64,000 nucleotides of DNA, taken from assembly GCA_963818725.1 (NCBI GenBank), contig CAWFTU010000018.1:310001-374000 (forward strand). The letters run 5' to 3'. How positions within the stretch are numbered: position 1 is the stretch's first letter; each line of letters starts with the position of its first letter. The notes under the pieces were generated by a model. It did not search any database, had not been told where the DNA came from, and was given only the letters and a program-made list of their open reading frames with translations. Both the position numbers and the translations under genes were made by a program. Origin of the DNA: DATFDN01 sp963818725. GTDB lineage: Bacteria > Pseudomonadota > Alphaproteobacteria > Acetobacterales > Acetobacteraceae. This document shows positions 36,399-45,179 of this stretch, piece after piece.

Positions 36399-36650
36399 TT
36401 AGCTCTTGCGATACGTATCCTGGACATTGCCTGCAACGGGAACGGGTCGGCCCCGTCTCGCTGTCATGCTGCCCTCCTTAGGACGCATCACGCTCGCGTT
36501 GCGGTCGTCCATCGCCTGATTCGGATGTGTTTCGATGGAGCCGAGCCAGCCACTCTGCCAGGGGACGAGGCTGGGGGGAGCTCCTTGTGCCAACGCTGCC
36601 CCGCTGCCAAGCCCGGTGAGCACGGCAGCGACAGTGACGATCTTCTTCAT
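36399..36650 (-). CDS. small exported protein
   Basis: 83 aa from ATG 36650 behind GGAGA. MKKIVTVAAVLTGLGSGAAL AQ is a clear Sec signal peptide (cleavage after residue 22). The mature 60 residues are hydrophilic (PSLVPWQSGWLGSIETHPNQ; ends GNVQDTYRKS) with no Cys and no known domain. The longer ORF to 36929 comes from the IS66 copy just upstream. That IS inserted 72 bp before the start and may have separated the gene from its promoter. Confidence 0.6.
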   Translation of the reverse strand: MKKIVTVAAVLTGLGSGAALAQGAPPSLVPWQSGWLGSIETHPNQAMDDRNASVMRPKEGSMTARRGRPVPVAGNVQDTYRKS

Positions 36651-36774
36651 GTCGATAGTCTCCTGCGAGATAAGCTGAGTGTCAGCCCAAGGAGGGCGGC
36701 AACTACGATCGGAACCCTTCTGGTAATTACCCACCCCCCTTGCGGCGGGGCGGCATTGCTGATGCAGTTTGGGC

Positions 36775-38112
36775 ATGCAGCGGGACGAGCTGGAGCGCCT
36801 GAGCAAGGCCGAGCTGATCGAGTTGGGGCTGCGGCTGCAGCGGCCGGAGAAGACCTCGCGCACCTCGTCCAAGCCGCCGTCCACAGACCGCAAAGCGCGT
36901 CGCGAGCAAGCCCGCCCCGGAGGTGCCAAGCCCGGACATGAAGGCCATAGTCGGGCGCTCAGCAGGGAGGTGGACCGCGTCGTCGATCACGCCCCGCAGC
37001 AATGCCCGTGCTGCCGCAGGGCGCTGTCGCCCGACCTGCCCAGCGAAGCGGTGAGCGTGCACGAGCGGATTGAGCTGCCGGAGATCAAGCCAATCGTCGA
37101 GCACCACCGACGCTTGGCGGTGCAGTGTCCCGGCTGTGGGGCGCGGGTCGTGGCAGCGCCGCCGCCCGCCGCGACAGGCACGCCGTTCGGCCCGCGCCTG
37201 CACACGCTGGCGACCTACCTCAAGACCTTTCAGAGCCTGTCCTACGAGCGGCTGCAGGCGACACTGGCCGACCTGTTCGGCCTGTCCATCAGCCAGGGCG
37301 GGCTGATGAACCTGCTGCGTCGCGCCCAGACTTGCTTCCAGGCCGGGCGAGGCTTGCCGAAGGTTCCATTCGGCGCAGCCGGATGGAATGGCAAGACGAG
37401 GGGCGAGCACGCCGTCGCAGCCCTGCGGCAGGCCAAGGTGGTGGCCTCGGACGAGACAGGCGTCCGGATTGAGGGCAGCAACGCCTATCACTGGGTGTTC
37501 CGCTGCAAGGAGGCCGTGGTGCACCACGCCGCCCCGACCCGCGCCGCCGCGGTCGTGCACGCGATGATGGCTGGCCACCAGCCCGAAGTCTGGCTGTCGG
37601 ACCGCGACTCGGCCCAGCAGGGCCATGGCCAAGTCCAGCAGACCTGCCTCGCGCACCTGGCTCGCGACGTCGCCTACGTGTTGGAAGTGAGCGACGACCC
37701 CGTGCCGTTTCGGCTCACGCTCTGGCTCGCCTCGGCCTTCGAGTTGGCGGACAGCATCTCACAACTGGCTGCCTCCACCCTGGCCGCCAAGCGCCGCGCG
37801 CTGGCGGGCAGGCTGGTCGCGATCCTGGCAGCACCCACCACCTGCGACTTGGCCCGTGAACTTCAGAACAAGGTGCGCCGAGCGCGCGATCAGCTCCTAA
37901 CCTTCGCCGACTGGCCCGGCCAGGTCGAGGCCACCAACAACGCCTGTGAGCGCGACCTCCGGCCCTCGGTGATCCAGCGCAAGGTGACCAACGGCTATCG
38001 TGCCATGTGGGCCGCCGAGGGTGAGGCCGACATACGCAGCGTCGTCGATACCGCTCGCCTCAAACCGGGCACCAGCGTCTTCAACACCATCCTGCAGACC
38101 GTCACGGCCTGA
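36775..38112 (+). CDS. IS66 family transposase with an in-frame hairpin insert (copy 2)
   Basis: Protein identical to the one at 9067-10404 as far as I can read it, including the foreign 18-residue segment GLPKVPFGAAGWNGKTRG after QAGR. Because this copy transposed recently (matching 8-bp duplication), either the hairpin-containing transposase works, or the insert is removed or bypassed during expression, or the element was moved in trans. Confidence 0.88.
   Translation: MQRDELERLSKAELIELGLRLQRPEKTSRTSSKPPSTDRKARREQARPGGAKPGHEGHSRALSREVDRVVDHAPQQCPCCRRALSPDLPSEAVSVHERIELPEIKPIVEHHRRLAVQCPGCGARVVAAPPPAATGTPFGPRLHTLATYLKTFQSLSYERLQATLADLFGLSISQGGLMNLLRRAQTCFQAGRGLPKVPFGAAGWNGKTRGEHAVAALRQAKVVASDETGVRIEGSNAYHWVFRCKEAVVHHAAPTRAAAVVHAMMAGHQPEVWLSDRDSAQQGHGQVQQTCLAHLARDVAYVLEVSDDPVPFRLTLWLASAFELADSISQLAASTLAAKRRALAGRLVAILAAPTTCDLARELQNKVRRARDQLLTFADWPGQVEATNNACERDLRPSVIQRKVTNGYRAMWAAEGEADIRSVVDTARLKPGTSVFNTILQTVTA
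37350..37403 (+). repeat. 54-bp hairpin element E8 (copy of E7 carried by the IS)
   Basis: Same sequence and position as 9642-9695, moved together with the IS66 element. Inner stem TTCCATTCGGC/GCCGGATGGAA, loop GCA. Confidence 0.75.
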
Positions 38113-38386
38113 TCGCTACGCCCGAAACAGGGGTGGGTAATTACCCCTTCTGGTATTTGTCGCCCCGTTTTGTCTAGGTGCGTCAGCCGTCTGCGTTCCG
38201 TTGCTGCTCCAACTCAAGGAGAGCTCCGGTTCACAACTGCATTTGGAAGCACACCTGTAGCCGTGACAAGGTCGACAATTAAAATCGACTATGGATTTAA
38301 TAAACTGTAGTTTCCAGGCGACGTTTCTTGTTCGTGGCGCAGGCCGGAGCCACGTAACCGGAACGATGGTGGCGGACTTGGGTGAC

Positions 38387-39742
38387 TTACGCGGCTTTGG
38401 CGGCGGGTGGCGCTGACGGTGCGCTTGTGCGTGGCGCAGTGGCGCTGATTTTTCCCCAGATCGCCGCGGTGAAGGCCGGCAGCCCGACCTCGCGCAAAAT
38501 CCGGGCGATGCCTGCCTGGACCAGTCCGGCGGTGCGGGTGCCAGGAGCGCGCCAAGGGGCGGGCTCGGCCAGGCTGGCTAGGCGCGCCGGGTCGGTGAAG
38601 GCCAGCATCTGGTTGATCGCGTAACCGGCTGCCAGCACGGTCACCCAGCGCATCAGCACCTGGCGGGACTGCCGCCACGCATCCTTCAGGCCAAAGCCGT
38701 GCTTGAGGTTCCTGAACAGTGATTCCACCCCCTCCGCAGCCATTCCACGCGCTCTCGCGCGTGGAACCTTGGGCTGCTCCGCCCACCGTTTCGCGTATCC
38801 GCTGATCACTGCCAGCGCGGACAGTGCCGGGTCGGTGCAGACCAGCAGCCGCTGCACGCGCGGTTTGTCGGGCCGGTCAGGGCGCTCCAGTTCCACCCAC
38901 ACTGCCCGCACCACCCGCCCGTGCAGGAACCGTGCGGCGACCAGGCAGGTGCGATAGCGCACGACCGCCAGCTTGCCGTAGAGGATCTGCGCGCTGCGCT
39001 GCTCCGGCAACGCCGCGACGCGGGCCGAGCTCAGCCGCGCGCCATACTTGCGCGGCCGTCCCCGTTGGCGTTTGCGCGGCGACTTCGGCACATCAAAGAG
39101 GGCGAGGTCGCGGCGCACGCAGCCGATCACGGTGTGGCCGGCGGCCAGGGCGCGGCGGATCAACCAGGCGCGCATGAACCAGGCATCCAGCAGCAGCCGC
39201 ACGCGGCCGAGCCGCTGGCCAAGCAGGCGCAGCAGCAAGCCCGCGCTCCTCAGCTTGCCGCGGTTGCTGCCGCGGCGGACCAGGCGCAGCAGCAGCGGCA
39301 CGGCGCCAACGGCGAAGTCGTTCCGCTCGATCACCGCCGCCAGGCACAGCCAGCCCTGGCCACGCAGGAACTTCGGCCGGTTCGGCTTGGCATTGTGGTT
39401 GTGATGCGTCAATGAGCCCAGAGCCTTGGTGGAGATGCGCTCAACCACGCTGTCATCGATCACGGCATGCCAGACCGCCGGGCTGAACATCCTCGTCAGC
39501 ACCTCGAGCAACGAGGCCCAGACCCGCAGCCAGGACCAACGCCCCCGCTCGAGAAACCAACAATACGTGCTCCAGCCACGCGAGAGACCGGCAGCCAGGA
39601 TGGCGTCGGTGACATGGCCGCCTTTGGTGGCGGCGGCACCCAGCAGGAGGTCGAGGAAGGTGGTGCGCGCCCGCGCCGGCACGGCCGCGGTGAGGCGCGC
39701 GATGACGCTGGCCAGGATGGGAGGAACGGTGGGACAGGACAT
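38387..39742 (-). CDS. IS4-like DDE transposase with an in-frame hairpin insert
   Basis: 451 aa. VWHAVIDDSVVERISTKALG holds the first Asp, LLLRLLGQRLGRVRLLLDAW FMRAWLIRRAL the second, and the Glu should lie in the VESLFRNLKHGFGLKDAW block (the YREK-like Y...E...K). Between GYAKRWA and VESLFRNLK lie 17 extra residues (EQPKVPRARARGMAAEG) encoded by the hairpin at 38729-38779. The insertion is immediately before the catalytic Glu region, yet the frame stays open from end to end. Confidence 0.82.
   Translation of the reverse strand: MSCPTVPPILASVIARLTAAVPARARTTFLDLLLGAAATKGGHVTDAILAAGLSRGWSTYCWFLERGRWSWLRVWASLLEVLTRMFSPAVWHAVIDDSVVERISTKALGSLTHHNHNAKPNRPKFLRGQGWLCLAAVIERNDFAVGAVPLLLRLVRRGSNRGKLRSAGLLLRLLGQRLGRVRLLLDAWFMRAWLIRRALAAGHTVIGCVRRDLALFDVPKSPRKRQRGRPRKYGARLSSARVAALPEQRSAQILYGKLAVVRYRTCLVAARFLHGRVVRAVWVELERPDRPDKPRVQRLLVCTDPALSALAVISGYAKRWAEQPKVPRARARGMAAEGVESLFRNLKHGFGLKDAWRQSRQVLMRWVTVLAAGYAINQMLAFTDPARLASLAEPAPWRAPGTRTAGLVQAGIARILREVGLPAFTAAIWGKISATAPRTSAPSAPPAAKAA
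38729..38779 (-). repeat. 51-bp hairpin element E3 inside IS4-like transposase
   Basis: On the coding strand it follows GTGGGCG and ends GCTGCGGAGGGG. Outer stem GCAGCC/GGCTGC; inner stem TTCCACGCGC, loop GAGA, GCGCGTGGAA. 51 nt, so in frame. Deletion joins RWA directly to VESLFRNLK. Confidence 0.8.
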
Positions 39743-39804
39743 GACGCCAACGGCTCACGGTGAAGGGTCTTGACCCTCAACCGCTGGCCTCGCGAAAGTT
39801 CGCC

Positions 39805-40103
39805 ATGGCCGGCGATCCCGCCATCCTCAAGCGCATCCGCGCCTGCCCGTTCGCCCGCGGTGGGCGCGTGTTGGTGCGCTTCCGCGCCAACGGCCACAGC
39901 CTGTTCGCCCGTCGCTCCGGCGAGCCGTTGGCACGCCTGCGGCTGACCGGCAACGGCGACAGGGTCGTGCTGCTCTACCCCTCACACCGCGGCGGCTGGG
40001 GAGCGCTCGGCGACTTCGGAGCAAGCGCCATGCCGCTCGACGACGCGCTCAATGCCTCAGCGACAATCCATACTTCCTGGAACTGCGCCAGACCTACGGT
40101 TGA
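39805..40103 (+). pseudogene. IS4 passenger protein, C-terminal frameshift
   Basis: ATG 39805: MAGDPAILKRIRACPFARGG, RVLVRFRANGHSLFARRSGE, PLARLRLTGNGDRVVLLYPS, then GALGDFGASAMPLDDAL. Near 40055 the frame slips. The expected ending SDNPYFLELRQTYG is present in another frame and stops at 40101-40103. The ORF runs opposite to the transposase and belongs to a small family of IS passengers of unknown function. Confidence 0.6.
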
Positions 40104-40164
40104 GCCGCCTCAGCCTATCGAGACGCAGAGCGAAGGCCGTTCCCTGGAAACTACAGTTAATAAA

Positions 40165-40412
40165 TCGACATGGGGCATATAAGGTTCGACAACCTTTCTC
40201 TCGGCAACTCCGAAAGGCCCCATTCGTTGCGATTTTATACCAAATAAGTCACCGATCTTGCTGAGGGAAGCGCTGGCCTGCGGGAGGTGTTTCAAGGTGC
40301 CTTCTTGTATAGACGAATGGTTTAAGCCTCTGAAAGCATCGACAAGCACTGTAGCGCTGCTTACCTGCGGGATTAATCGCTTGCCATTCCACCGGACTCC
40401 GTGGGGTCGCAT
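40165..40412 (-). CDS. possible small protein, 3' end cut by the IS4-like element
   Basis: MRPHGVRWNGKRLIPQVSSA, TVLVDAFRGLNHSSIQEGTL and KHLPQASASLSKIGDLFGIK run on the minus strand up to the IS4 target duplication. Without the IS the frame would end two codons later (VDLLNP, stop). Codon use is less GC-biased than in its neighbours. No family recognised. It may be a chance ORF. Confidence 0.3.
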
Positions 40413-40598
40413 AAGGGGGATTGGACTAAACCTTTATCGTTGCTTCTGCGCTGTTCCGACAAGGTAAGCACCTGCGACCTGCTCGGCGGGAGCGAGCCGC
40501 ACCGCGGCGTGCCCACCTTCAGATCGCTCTCCTGACGGCTCGCATACGGGACCATGGGATGCGCCCTCGCGCGCACCCATCCCGCACAGGAGCTGTCC

Positions 40599-41477
40599 AT
40601 GACGCCACTTCGCCAGCGCATGATCGAGGACATGCACGTCCGCAACCTCGCGCCGCACACGCGACGCGCCTACGTCCAGCAGATCTCGCAGTTCGCCCGC
40701 CACTTCGGCCGCTCGCCCGAGCTGCTGGGGCCAGCCGACATCCGGGCCTATCAGGTCCACCTGGTCCAGGACCGGCAGCTGGCGGCCAGCTCGACCCTGG
40801 TCGCGGTCGCCGCCCTGCGCTTCCTCTACAAGGTCACCCTCAAGCGCGGCTGGAGCATCGACGAGGTCGTGCCCACCTGCCGCAAGCCGCAGCGCCTGCC
40901 CGTCGTGCTGAGCCGCGACGAGGTCAGCCGGTTCCTCGCTGCCGTCGCACTGCGCAAGCACCGGGTGATCCTGACCGTCTGCTACGCGGCGGGCCTGCGC
41001 ATCTCCGAAGCCGTCCGCCTGACGGCTGCTGCGATCGACAGCCAGCGCATGGTCATCCGCATCGACGCGGGCAAGGGGCGCAAGGACCGCTACGTCATGC
41101 TCTCGCCCAAGCTGCTCGACCTGCTGCGGGACCACTGGCGCGCGACCCGGCCCGGGGAGTGGCTGTTCCCGGGCGACCTGCCCGGCCGGTCGATCTCGAC
41201 GGAGGCCGTCGCACGCGCCTGCCGGGCAGCGCGCGACCGCGCCGAGATCGCCAAGCCGGTCACGCCGCACACCCTGCGCCACGCCTTCGCCGTCCACCTG
41301 CTCGAAGCCGGTGCTGACCTGCGCACCATCCAGCTCCTGCTTGGCCACCGCAGCCTGAGCACGACGGCGCGCTACCTGCGCCTGGCGACCAACACGGTGT
41401 GCGCCACCGCCAGCCCGCTTGAGGCCTTGCAGGCGACCTGTCGCATCATAGCCGAGCCCGTTCCCGCTCCCGCCTGA
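40599..41477 (+). CDS. tyrosine recombinase of IS91-type element
   Basis: 292 aa from ATG 40599 behind AGGAG. Core-binding domain MTPLRQRMIEDMHVRNLAPH, AYVQQISQFARHFGRSPELL. The catalytic domain is complete: Arg in CYAAGLRISEAVRLTAAAID, Lys in IDAGKGRKDRYVMLSPKLLD, HxLR in TPHTLRHAFAVHLLEAGADL, and GHRSLSTTARYLRLAT with the nucleophile Tyr. It is coupled to the IS91 transposase 18 bp downstream, an arrangement known from IS91 relatives. Confidence 0.88.
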   Translation: MTPLRQRMIEDMHVRNLAPHTRRAYVQQISQFARHFGRSPELLGPADIRAYQVHLVQDRQLAASSTLVAVAALRFLYKVTLKRGWSIDEVVPTCRKPQRLPVVLSRDEVSRFLAAVALRKHRVILTVCYAAGLRISEAVRLTAAAIDSQRMVIRIDAGKGRKDRYVMLSPKLLDLLRDHWRATRPGEWLFPGDLPGRSISTEAVARACRAARDRAEIAKPVTPHTLRHAFAVHLLEAGADLRTIQLLLGHRSLSTTARYLRLATNTVCATASPLEALQATCRIIAEPVPAPA

Positions 41478-41495
41478 GCCGGCGCGACGCGCCCC

Positions 41496-42677
41496 GTGCT
41501 GGAGGTGGCGGACATCTTCCGCCGCCACGGCCCGGCATACCGGCAGGCCCACGCCGATCACCTCGGCCGCACCGAGCGCCGCGTCATGGCGGCGATCGAG
41601 GCGTGCCGCACGCCGGCCCTGGGCGGCCATGTCGAGCGCTGCGCCGAGTGCGGCTTCTCGCGCCCCGCCTACAACTCCTGCCGCGACCGACACTGCCCGA
41701 AGTGCCAGGGCCTGGCACGCGCCGAGTGGCTTGAGGCGCGCCAGGCCGAGCTGCTGCCGGTGCCCTACTTCCACGTCGTGTTCACCGTGCCCGCGCCGGT
41801 CGCGGAACTCGCCTTCCACAACAAGGCGGCGGTCTACGGCATGCTGTTCCAGGCCGCGGCAGAGGCGCTGCGCGAGGTTGCCGGCGACCGCCGCTATCTC
41901 GGCGCCGAGATCGGCGCCATCGCGGTGCTGCACACCTGGGGGCAGGCGCTGCACCACCACCCGCACCTGCACTGCATCGTCCCCGGCGGTGGCATCGCGC
42001 CAGACCAGACCCGCTGGGTCGCGTGCCCGCCCGGCTTCTTCCTGCCCGTGCGCGTGCTCTCCCGCCGCTTCCGCGACCTGTTCGTGCGCGCGCTGCGCAG
42101 CGCCTCCGCCGCGGGCGCGCTGCGCTTCCCCGGCGCGCTCGCCAGCCTGGCTGAGCGCGCCGCCTTCGGTGCCCAGCTCGATCAGCTGGGCCAGATCGAC
42201 TGGGTCGTCCACGCCAAGCCGCCGTTCGCCGGGCCCGAGCAGGTGCTCGGCTACCTCGGCCGCTACACCCATCGCGTCGCCCTCGCCAACAGCCGCCTGG
42301 TCGGCCTCAATGACGGCCAGGTCCGCTTCACCTGGAGGGACTACCGCCAGGGCGGCACGACCAAGGTGATGACGCTGGCGGCCGACGAGTTCATCCGCCG
42401 CTTCCTCCAACACACGTTGCCTGACGGCTTTCACCACATCCGCCACATCGGCTTTCTCGCCAACCGCCATCGCGCCCGCAAGCTGGCCCTCTGCCGTGCC
42501 CTGCTCGCCGCGCCGCCGCTGGAGCCGCGTCCACCGCGCCGCTGGCAGGAGCGCCTGCGCGAGCTCAGCGGCCAGGACGTCGAGGTCTGCCCCTGCTGCG
42601 GCGGCCGGATGCTGACCTATGGCACGATCCGGCCGCAACCGCCGCCGCGACCAGCCATGTGGTGCGACAGCTCATGA
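41496..42677 (+). CDS. IS91 family HUH transposase
   Basis: 393 aa. N-terminal zinc-binding domain (CAECGFSRPAYNSCRDRHCP KCQG). HUH metal site HHHPHLHCIVPGGGI preceded by AVLHTWGQAL. Catalytic Tyr in VLGYLGRYTHRVALANSRLV. C-terminal second zinc motif VEVCPCCGGRMLTYG. Full length. Performs single-strand rolling-circle transposition. Confidence 0.9.
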   Translation: MLEVADIFRRHGPAYRQAHADHLGRTERRVMAAIEACRTPALGGHVERCAECGFSRPAYNSCRDRHCPKCQGLARAEWLEARQAELLPVPYFHVVFTVPAPVAELAFHNKAAVYGMLFQAAAEALREVAGDRRYLGAEIGAIAVLHTWGQALHHHPHLHCIVPGGGIAPDQTRWVACPPGFFLPVRVLSRRFRDLFVRALRSASAAGALRFPGALASLAERAAFGAQLDQLGQIDWVVHAKPPFAGPEQVLGYLGRYTHRVALANSRLVGLNDGQVRFTWRDYRQGGTTKVMTLAADEFIRRFLQHTLPDGFHHIRHIGFLANRHRARKLALCRALLAAPPLEPRPPRRWQERLRELSGQDVEVCPCCGGRMLTYGTIRPQPPPRPAMWCDSS

Positions 42678-43266
42678 TGCCGCGTCAGTCGATCCCGATC
42701 CGCTCCGTCGCGTCCTGTCACGCCGACCTCGGTGGAGGTCAGCGCGTCCCGCAAGGTGTCTCGTCGCTCGCGAACATGGGCACGCAGGCCCCTGACCTGT
42801 GCCACGATGCCACGCCACTGGTTGGCAGCGCACCGGAGCACGCCATCGCGCCCGCCATCGCGCCTATACGAGCGCGACGACTGGCGGCAGTTCGTGCGTG
42901 CTCATCGGCTGGTCGGCACCAGGAATCCCCATAGCCGTCCGGAGGCTGACGGTTCAGTCCAACACGTTTTTGGCTTACCGGCGCGGTTCCCACCCGCCAG
43001 CGTCCACGGCAACGCTTGTGCGCCGCGCCGCCAAACCAAAAACGCTCTTCGTTCTACGGCCCCGCTATGCAGGATAATTTTGTGTCGCCCCCGAGGGGAG
43101 CGTTGCGAGCACCCCTCCAGGCCGGTGTCCCGAGGCCCAAGACGTGAGACGGGTCATGAGACATCTGCCAGGTAGGGAGACACCCGGGCTATTAGCGACG
43201 CCGTAGGCTCATAATGCGTCGGGTGTTCGGATTGGCTTTGAATTCAGGTGCTTGAGTGGTGCAATA
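42678..43266. other. right end of IS91 element 1 and flank
   Basis: Contains the IS91-type right end near 42951-42966. No gene is supported in the remaining sequence; the short ORFs are arginine-rich shadows. Confidence 0.45.
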
Positions 43267-45048
43267 GTAATACCGGCAAAACCCCGGGCAGCGCCCTGAC
43301 CTGCGGCGTTGGCTGGGTGCGCTGACGGGATGGCCTCCTGAAGCGAGTCCGAAATGCCACAGGCCGCCGAAGAATGCGGAGCGGATCGATTTTCCGGATT
43401 CGCACTGGTGCGGTTTTCCAATTCGACATCGGTGTGTCACCGCCGTCCGACCTCGATTCCCTGACGCCTGGCCAGCTGAAGGACCTGGTCCTGCAGTTGC
43501 TGGCCGAGGTCGGCGCATTGCAGCAGACCGTTGCCGCCTTACGCGAGGAGAACGCCCGGCTGAAGGGCCTGAAAGGCCGGCCCGTCATCAAGCCCAGTGG
43601 CATGGAACAGGCCACGGCGCCGTCAGGGACGAAATCCCCCCGCGACAAGCCCCGCCGCGGCAAGGTCAGATCCCGCGTCAGCGTCGAAGACCGTGTGCTG
43701 AGCATCGCCGCACCGGCGGGGTCGCGCTTCAAGGGCTACGAAACCTACCTGGTGCAGGATGTGATCCTGGCGGTGCAGGCGATCCGCTACCGGCGCGAGC
43801 GCTGGGTCACGCCGGACGGCCAGACCCTCATCGCACCGCTGCCGGGGGGCGTCGCCGGACATTTCGGTCCCGAACTCCGTCGCTTGGTGCTGATGCTGTA
43901 TCATCAGGGCCAGTCCACCCTGCCGCGCCTGGTTGCGCTGTTGCGCTCGATCGGTGTGGCAATCTCCGAACGGCAGGTGCAGCGGCTGCTGACCGAACGC
44001 CCCGATCCCTTCCTCGCCGAGAGCCGGGACGTGCTGCGCGCCGGACTTGCCAGCGCCTCCTGGATATCCGCCGACGACACCGGCGTGCGCCATAAGGTCG
44101 CCAACGCCTTCTGCACGCAGATTGGCGATGGCCGCTTCACCTTCTTTGCCACGCGCGGATCAAAAAGCCGGCTGAACTTCCTCGACCTGCTGCGCGCCGG
44201 GCATGCTGGCTTCGTGCTGAATGAGACAGCGTTCAGCTACATGCGCAACCATGCGCTGCCCGGGCCGTTGATCGCCCGGTTGGCGGCTCAGCCGGACACG
44301 GCGTTCGCCGATCAGGCAAGCTGGTCGGCGCATCTCGACCGGCTTGGCTTCACCGCCCTGACCACCTCGCCCAATCCGGTGCTGCTCGCCACCGAAGGCG
44401 CGATCTGGGGCAGCGTCGCGGCGCACGGCTTCCTGCGCGGCACTGTGGTGCTGAGCGATGACGCCGGTCAGTTCGCCGTCGGCGATCACGCGCTCTGCTG
44501 GGTCCATGCCGAGCGACTGGTGCACAAGCTCGACACCTTCACCGACACCCAACATGCGGCGCAGCAGCGCATGCGCGCGCTGACCTGGGACCATTACGCC
44601 GACCTCAGAGCCTATCGCGCCAATCCCGCAGCACGCCGCCGGCGGACGCTGCGGGCGCGGTTCGATCGCATCTTCCACCGCCGCACCGGCTTCGCCACGC
44701 TGGATCGGCTGCTGGCGCGGCTGCGGGCCAACAAGCCGGAACTGCTGAAGGTGCTGGATCGGCCCGAGGTGCCACTGCACACCAATGGCTCCGAGAACGA
44801 CATCCGCTGCCAGGTCACGCGCCGCAAGGTCAGCGCCGGGACACGCAGCCATCGGGGCCGCGACTGCCGCGATGCATTCCTTGGCTTGGCCAAGACATGT
44901 GCCAAACAGGGCATTGCATTCTGGGATTATCTTGGCAGCCGGTTGAACGTGCCGGGCGGCGCCGCCATTCCGCCCCTGCCGGACCTGATCCGCTGTCGTG
45001 GACAGCCAGCCTGACGCTGATCCCGGCCCAGGGTTTTGCCGGTATTAC
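43267..45048. mobile_element. orphan IS66 family element
   Basis: 1782 bp. Ends GTAATACCGGCAAAACCC (43267) and its complement ending 45048. Perfect 8-bp target duplication GTGCAATA (43259-43266 and 45049-45056). One transposase gene, no tnpA/tnpB. Confidence 0.92.
43374..45014 (+). CDS. IS66 family transposase (single ORF)
   Basis: 546 aa. N-terminal coiled coil (LLAEVGALQQTVAALREENA RLKGL), Arg/Lys-rich linker, zinc-finger-free IS66 core: SWISADDTGVRHKVANAFCT (Asp), GTVVLSDDAGQFAVGDHALC (Asp), LHTNGSENDIRCQVTRRKVS (Glu). A C-terminal KTCAKQGIAFWDYLGSRLNV completes the family. Undamaged and without a hairpin insert, so it serves as an uninterrupted comparator. Confidence 0.88.
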   Translation: MRSGSIFRIRTGAVFQFDIGVSPPSDLDSLTPGQLKDLVLQLLAEVGALQQTVAALREENARLKGLKGRPVIKPSGMEQATAPSGTKSPRDKPRRGKVRSRVSVEDRVLSIAAPAGSRFKGYETYLVQDVILAVQAIRYRRERWVTPDGQTLIAPLPGGVAGHFGPELRRLVLMLYHQGQSTLPRLVALLRSIGVAISERQVQRLLTERPDPFLAESRDVLRAGLASASWISADDTGVRHKVANAFCTQIGDGRFTFFATRGSKSRLNFLDLLRAGHAGFVLNETAFSYMRNHALPGPLIARLAAQPDTAFADQASWSAHLDRLGFTALTTSPNPVLLATEGAIWGSVAAHGFLRGTVVLSDDAGQFAVGDHALCWVHAERLVHKLDTFTDTQHAAQQRMRALTWDHYADLRAYRANPAARRRRTLRARFDRIFHRRTGFATLDRLLARLRANKPELLKVLDRPEVPLHTNGSENDIRCQVTRRKVSAGTRSHRGRDCRDAFLGLAKTCAKQGIAFWDYLGSRLNVPGGAAIPPLPDLIRCRGQPA

Positions 45049-45179
45049 GTGCAATAACGATCGTTTGGACTGAACGGCTACGCCGTAGGAGAAGCGGTAG
45101 CGCGAGGTCGAACGGTTGAGGGTATTTTCGGGTCTGGTCTGCATGAAGCTGCGGGCCGGCATACCGAAAGGAGACCTCG

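Larger units (their letters stand above)
36723..38144. mobile_element. single-ORF IS66-like element, copy 2
   Basis: 1422 bp, GTAATTACCCA/TGGGTAATTAC ends, and a perfect 8-bp target duplication CCCTTCTG (36715-36722 and 38145-38152). Only a handful of bases differ from copy 1 at 9015. The insertion is recent. Confidence 0.93.
38305..40156. mobile_element. IS4-like element with passenger gene
   Basis: Inverted ends CTGTAGTTTCCAGG (38305) and CCTGGAAACTACAG (ending 40156). Perfect 8-bp target duplication TTAATAAA (38297-38304 and 40157-40164). Carries a leftward transposase and a short rightward passenger ORF. Confidence 0.9.
40421..42963. mobile_element. IS91-type element 1 (recombinase plus HUH transposase)
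   Basis: Left end TTGGACTAAACC (40421) and right end GGTTCAGTCCAACACG (42951-42966) are the conserved ends shared with the elements at 29407 and 45064. They enclose a tyrosine recombinase and an IS91 transposase. IS91 elements move by rolling circle and make no target duplication. Exact ends are approximate. Confidence 0.55.

Noticed and set aside
40434..42638. 734-aa minus-strand ORF opposite IS91 element 1
   Set aside because: Antisense shadow of the recombinase and transposase in GC-rich DNA; Arg/Gly/Ala-rich without domains.
43590..43615. Possible hairpin element in the orphan IS66 (GTGGCATGGAACAGGCCAC)
   Set aside because: Lacks AAGGTTCC and the CGGAG ends, and the protein there aligns with the family without an insert.
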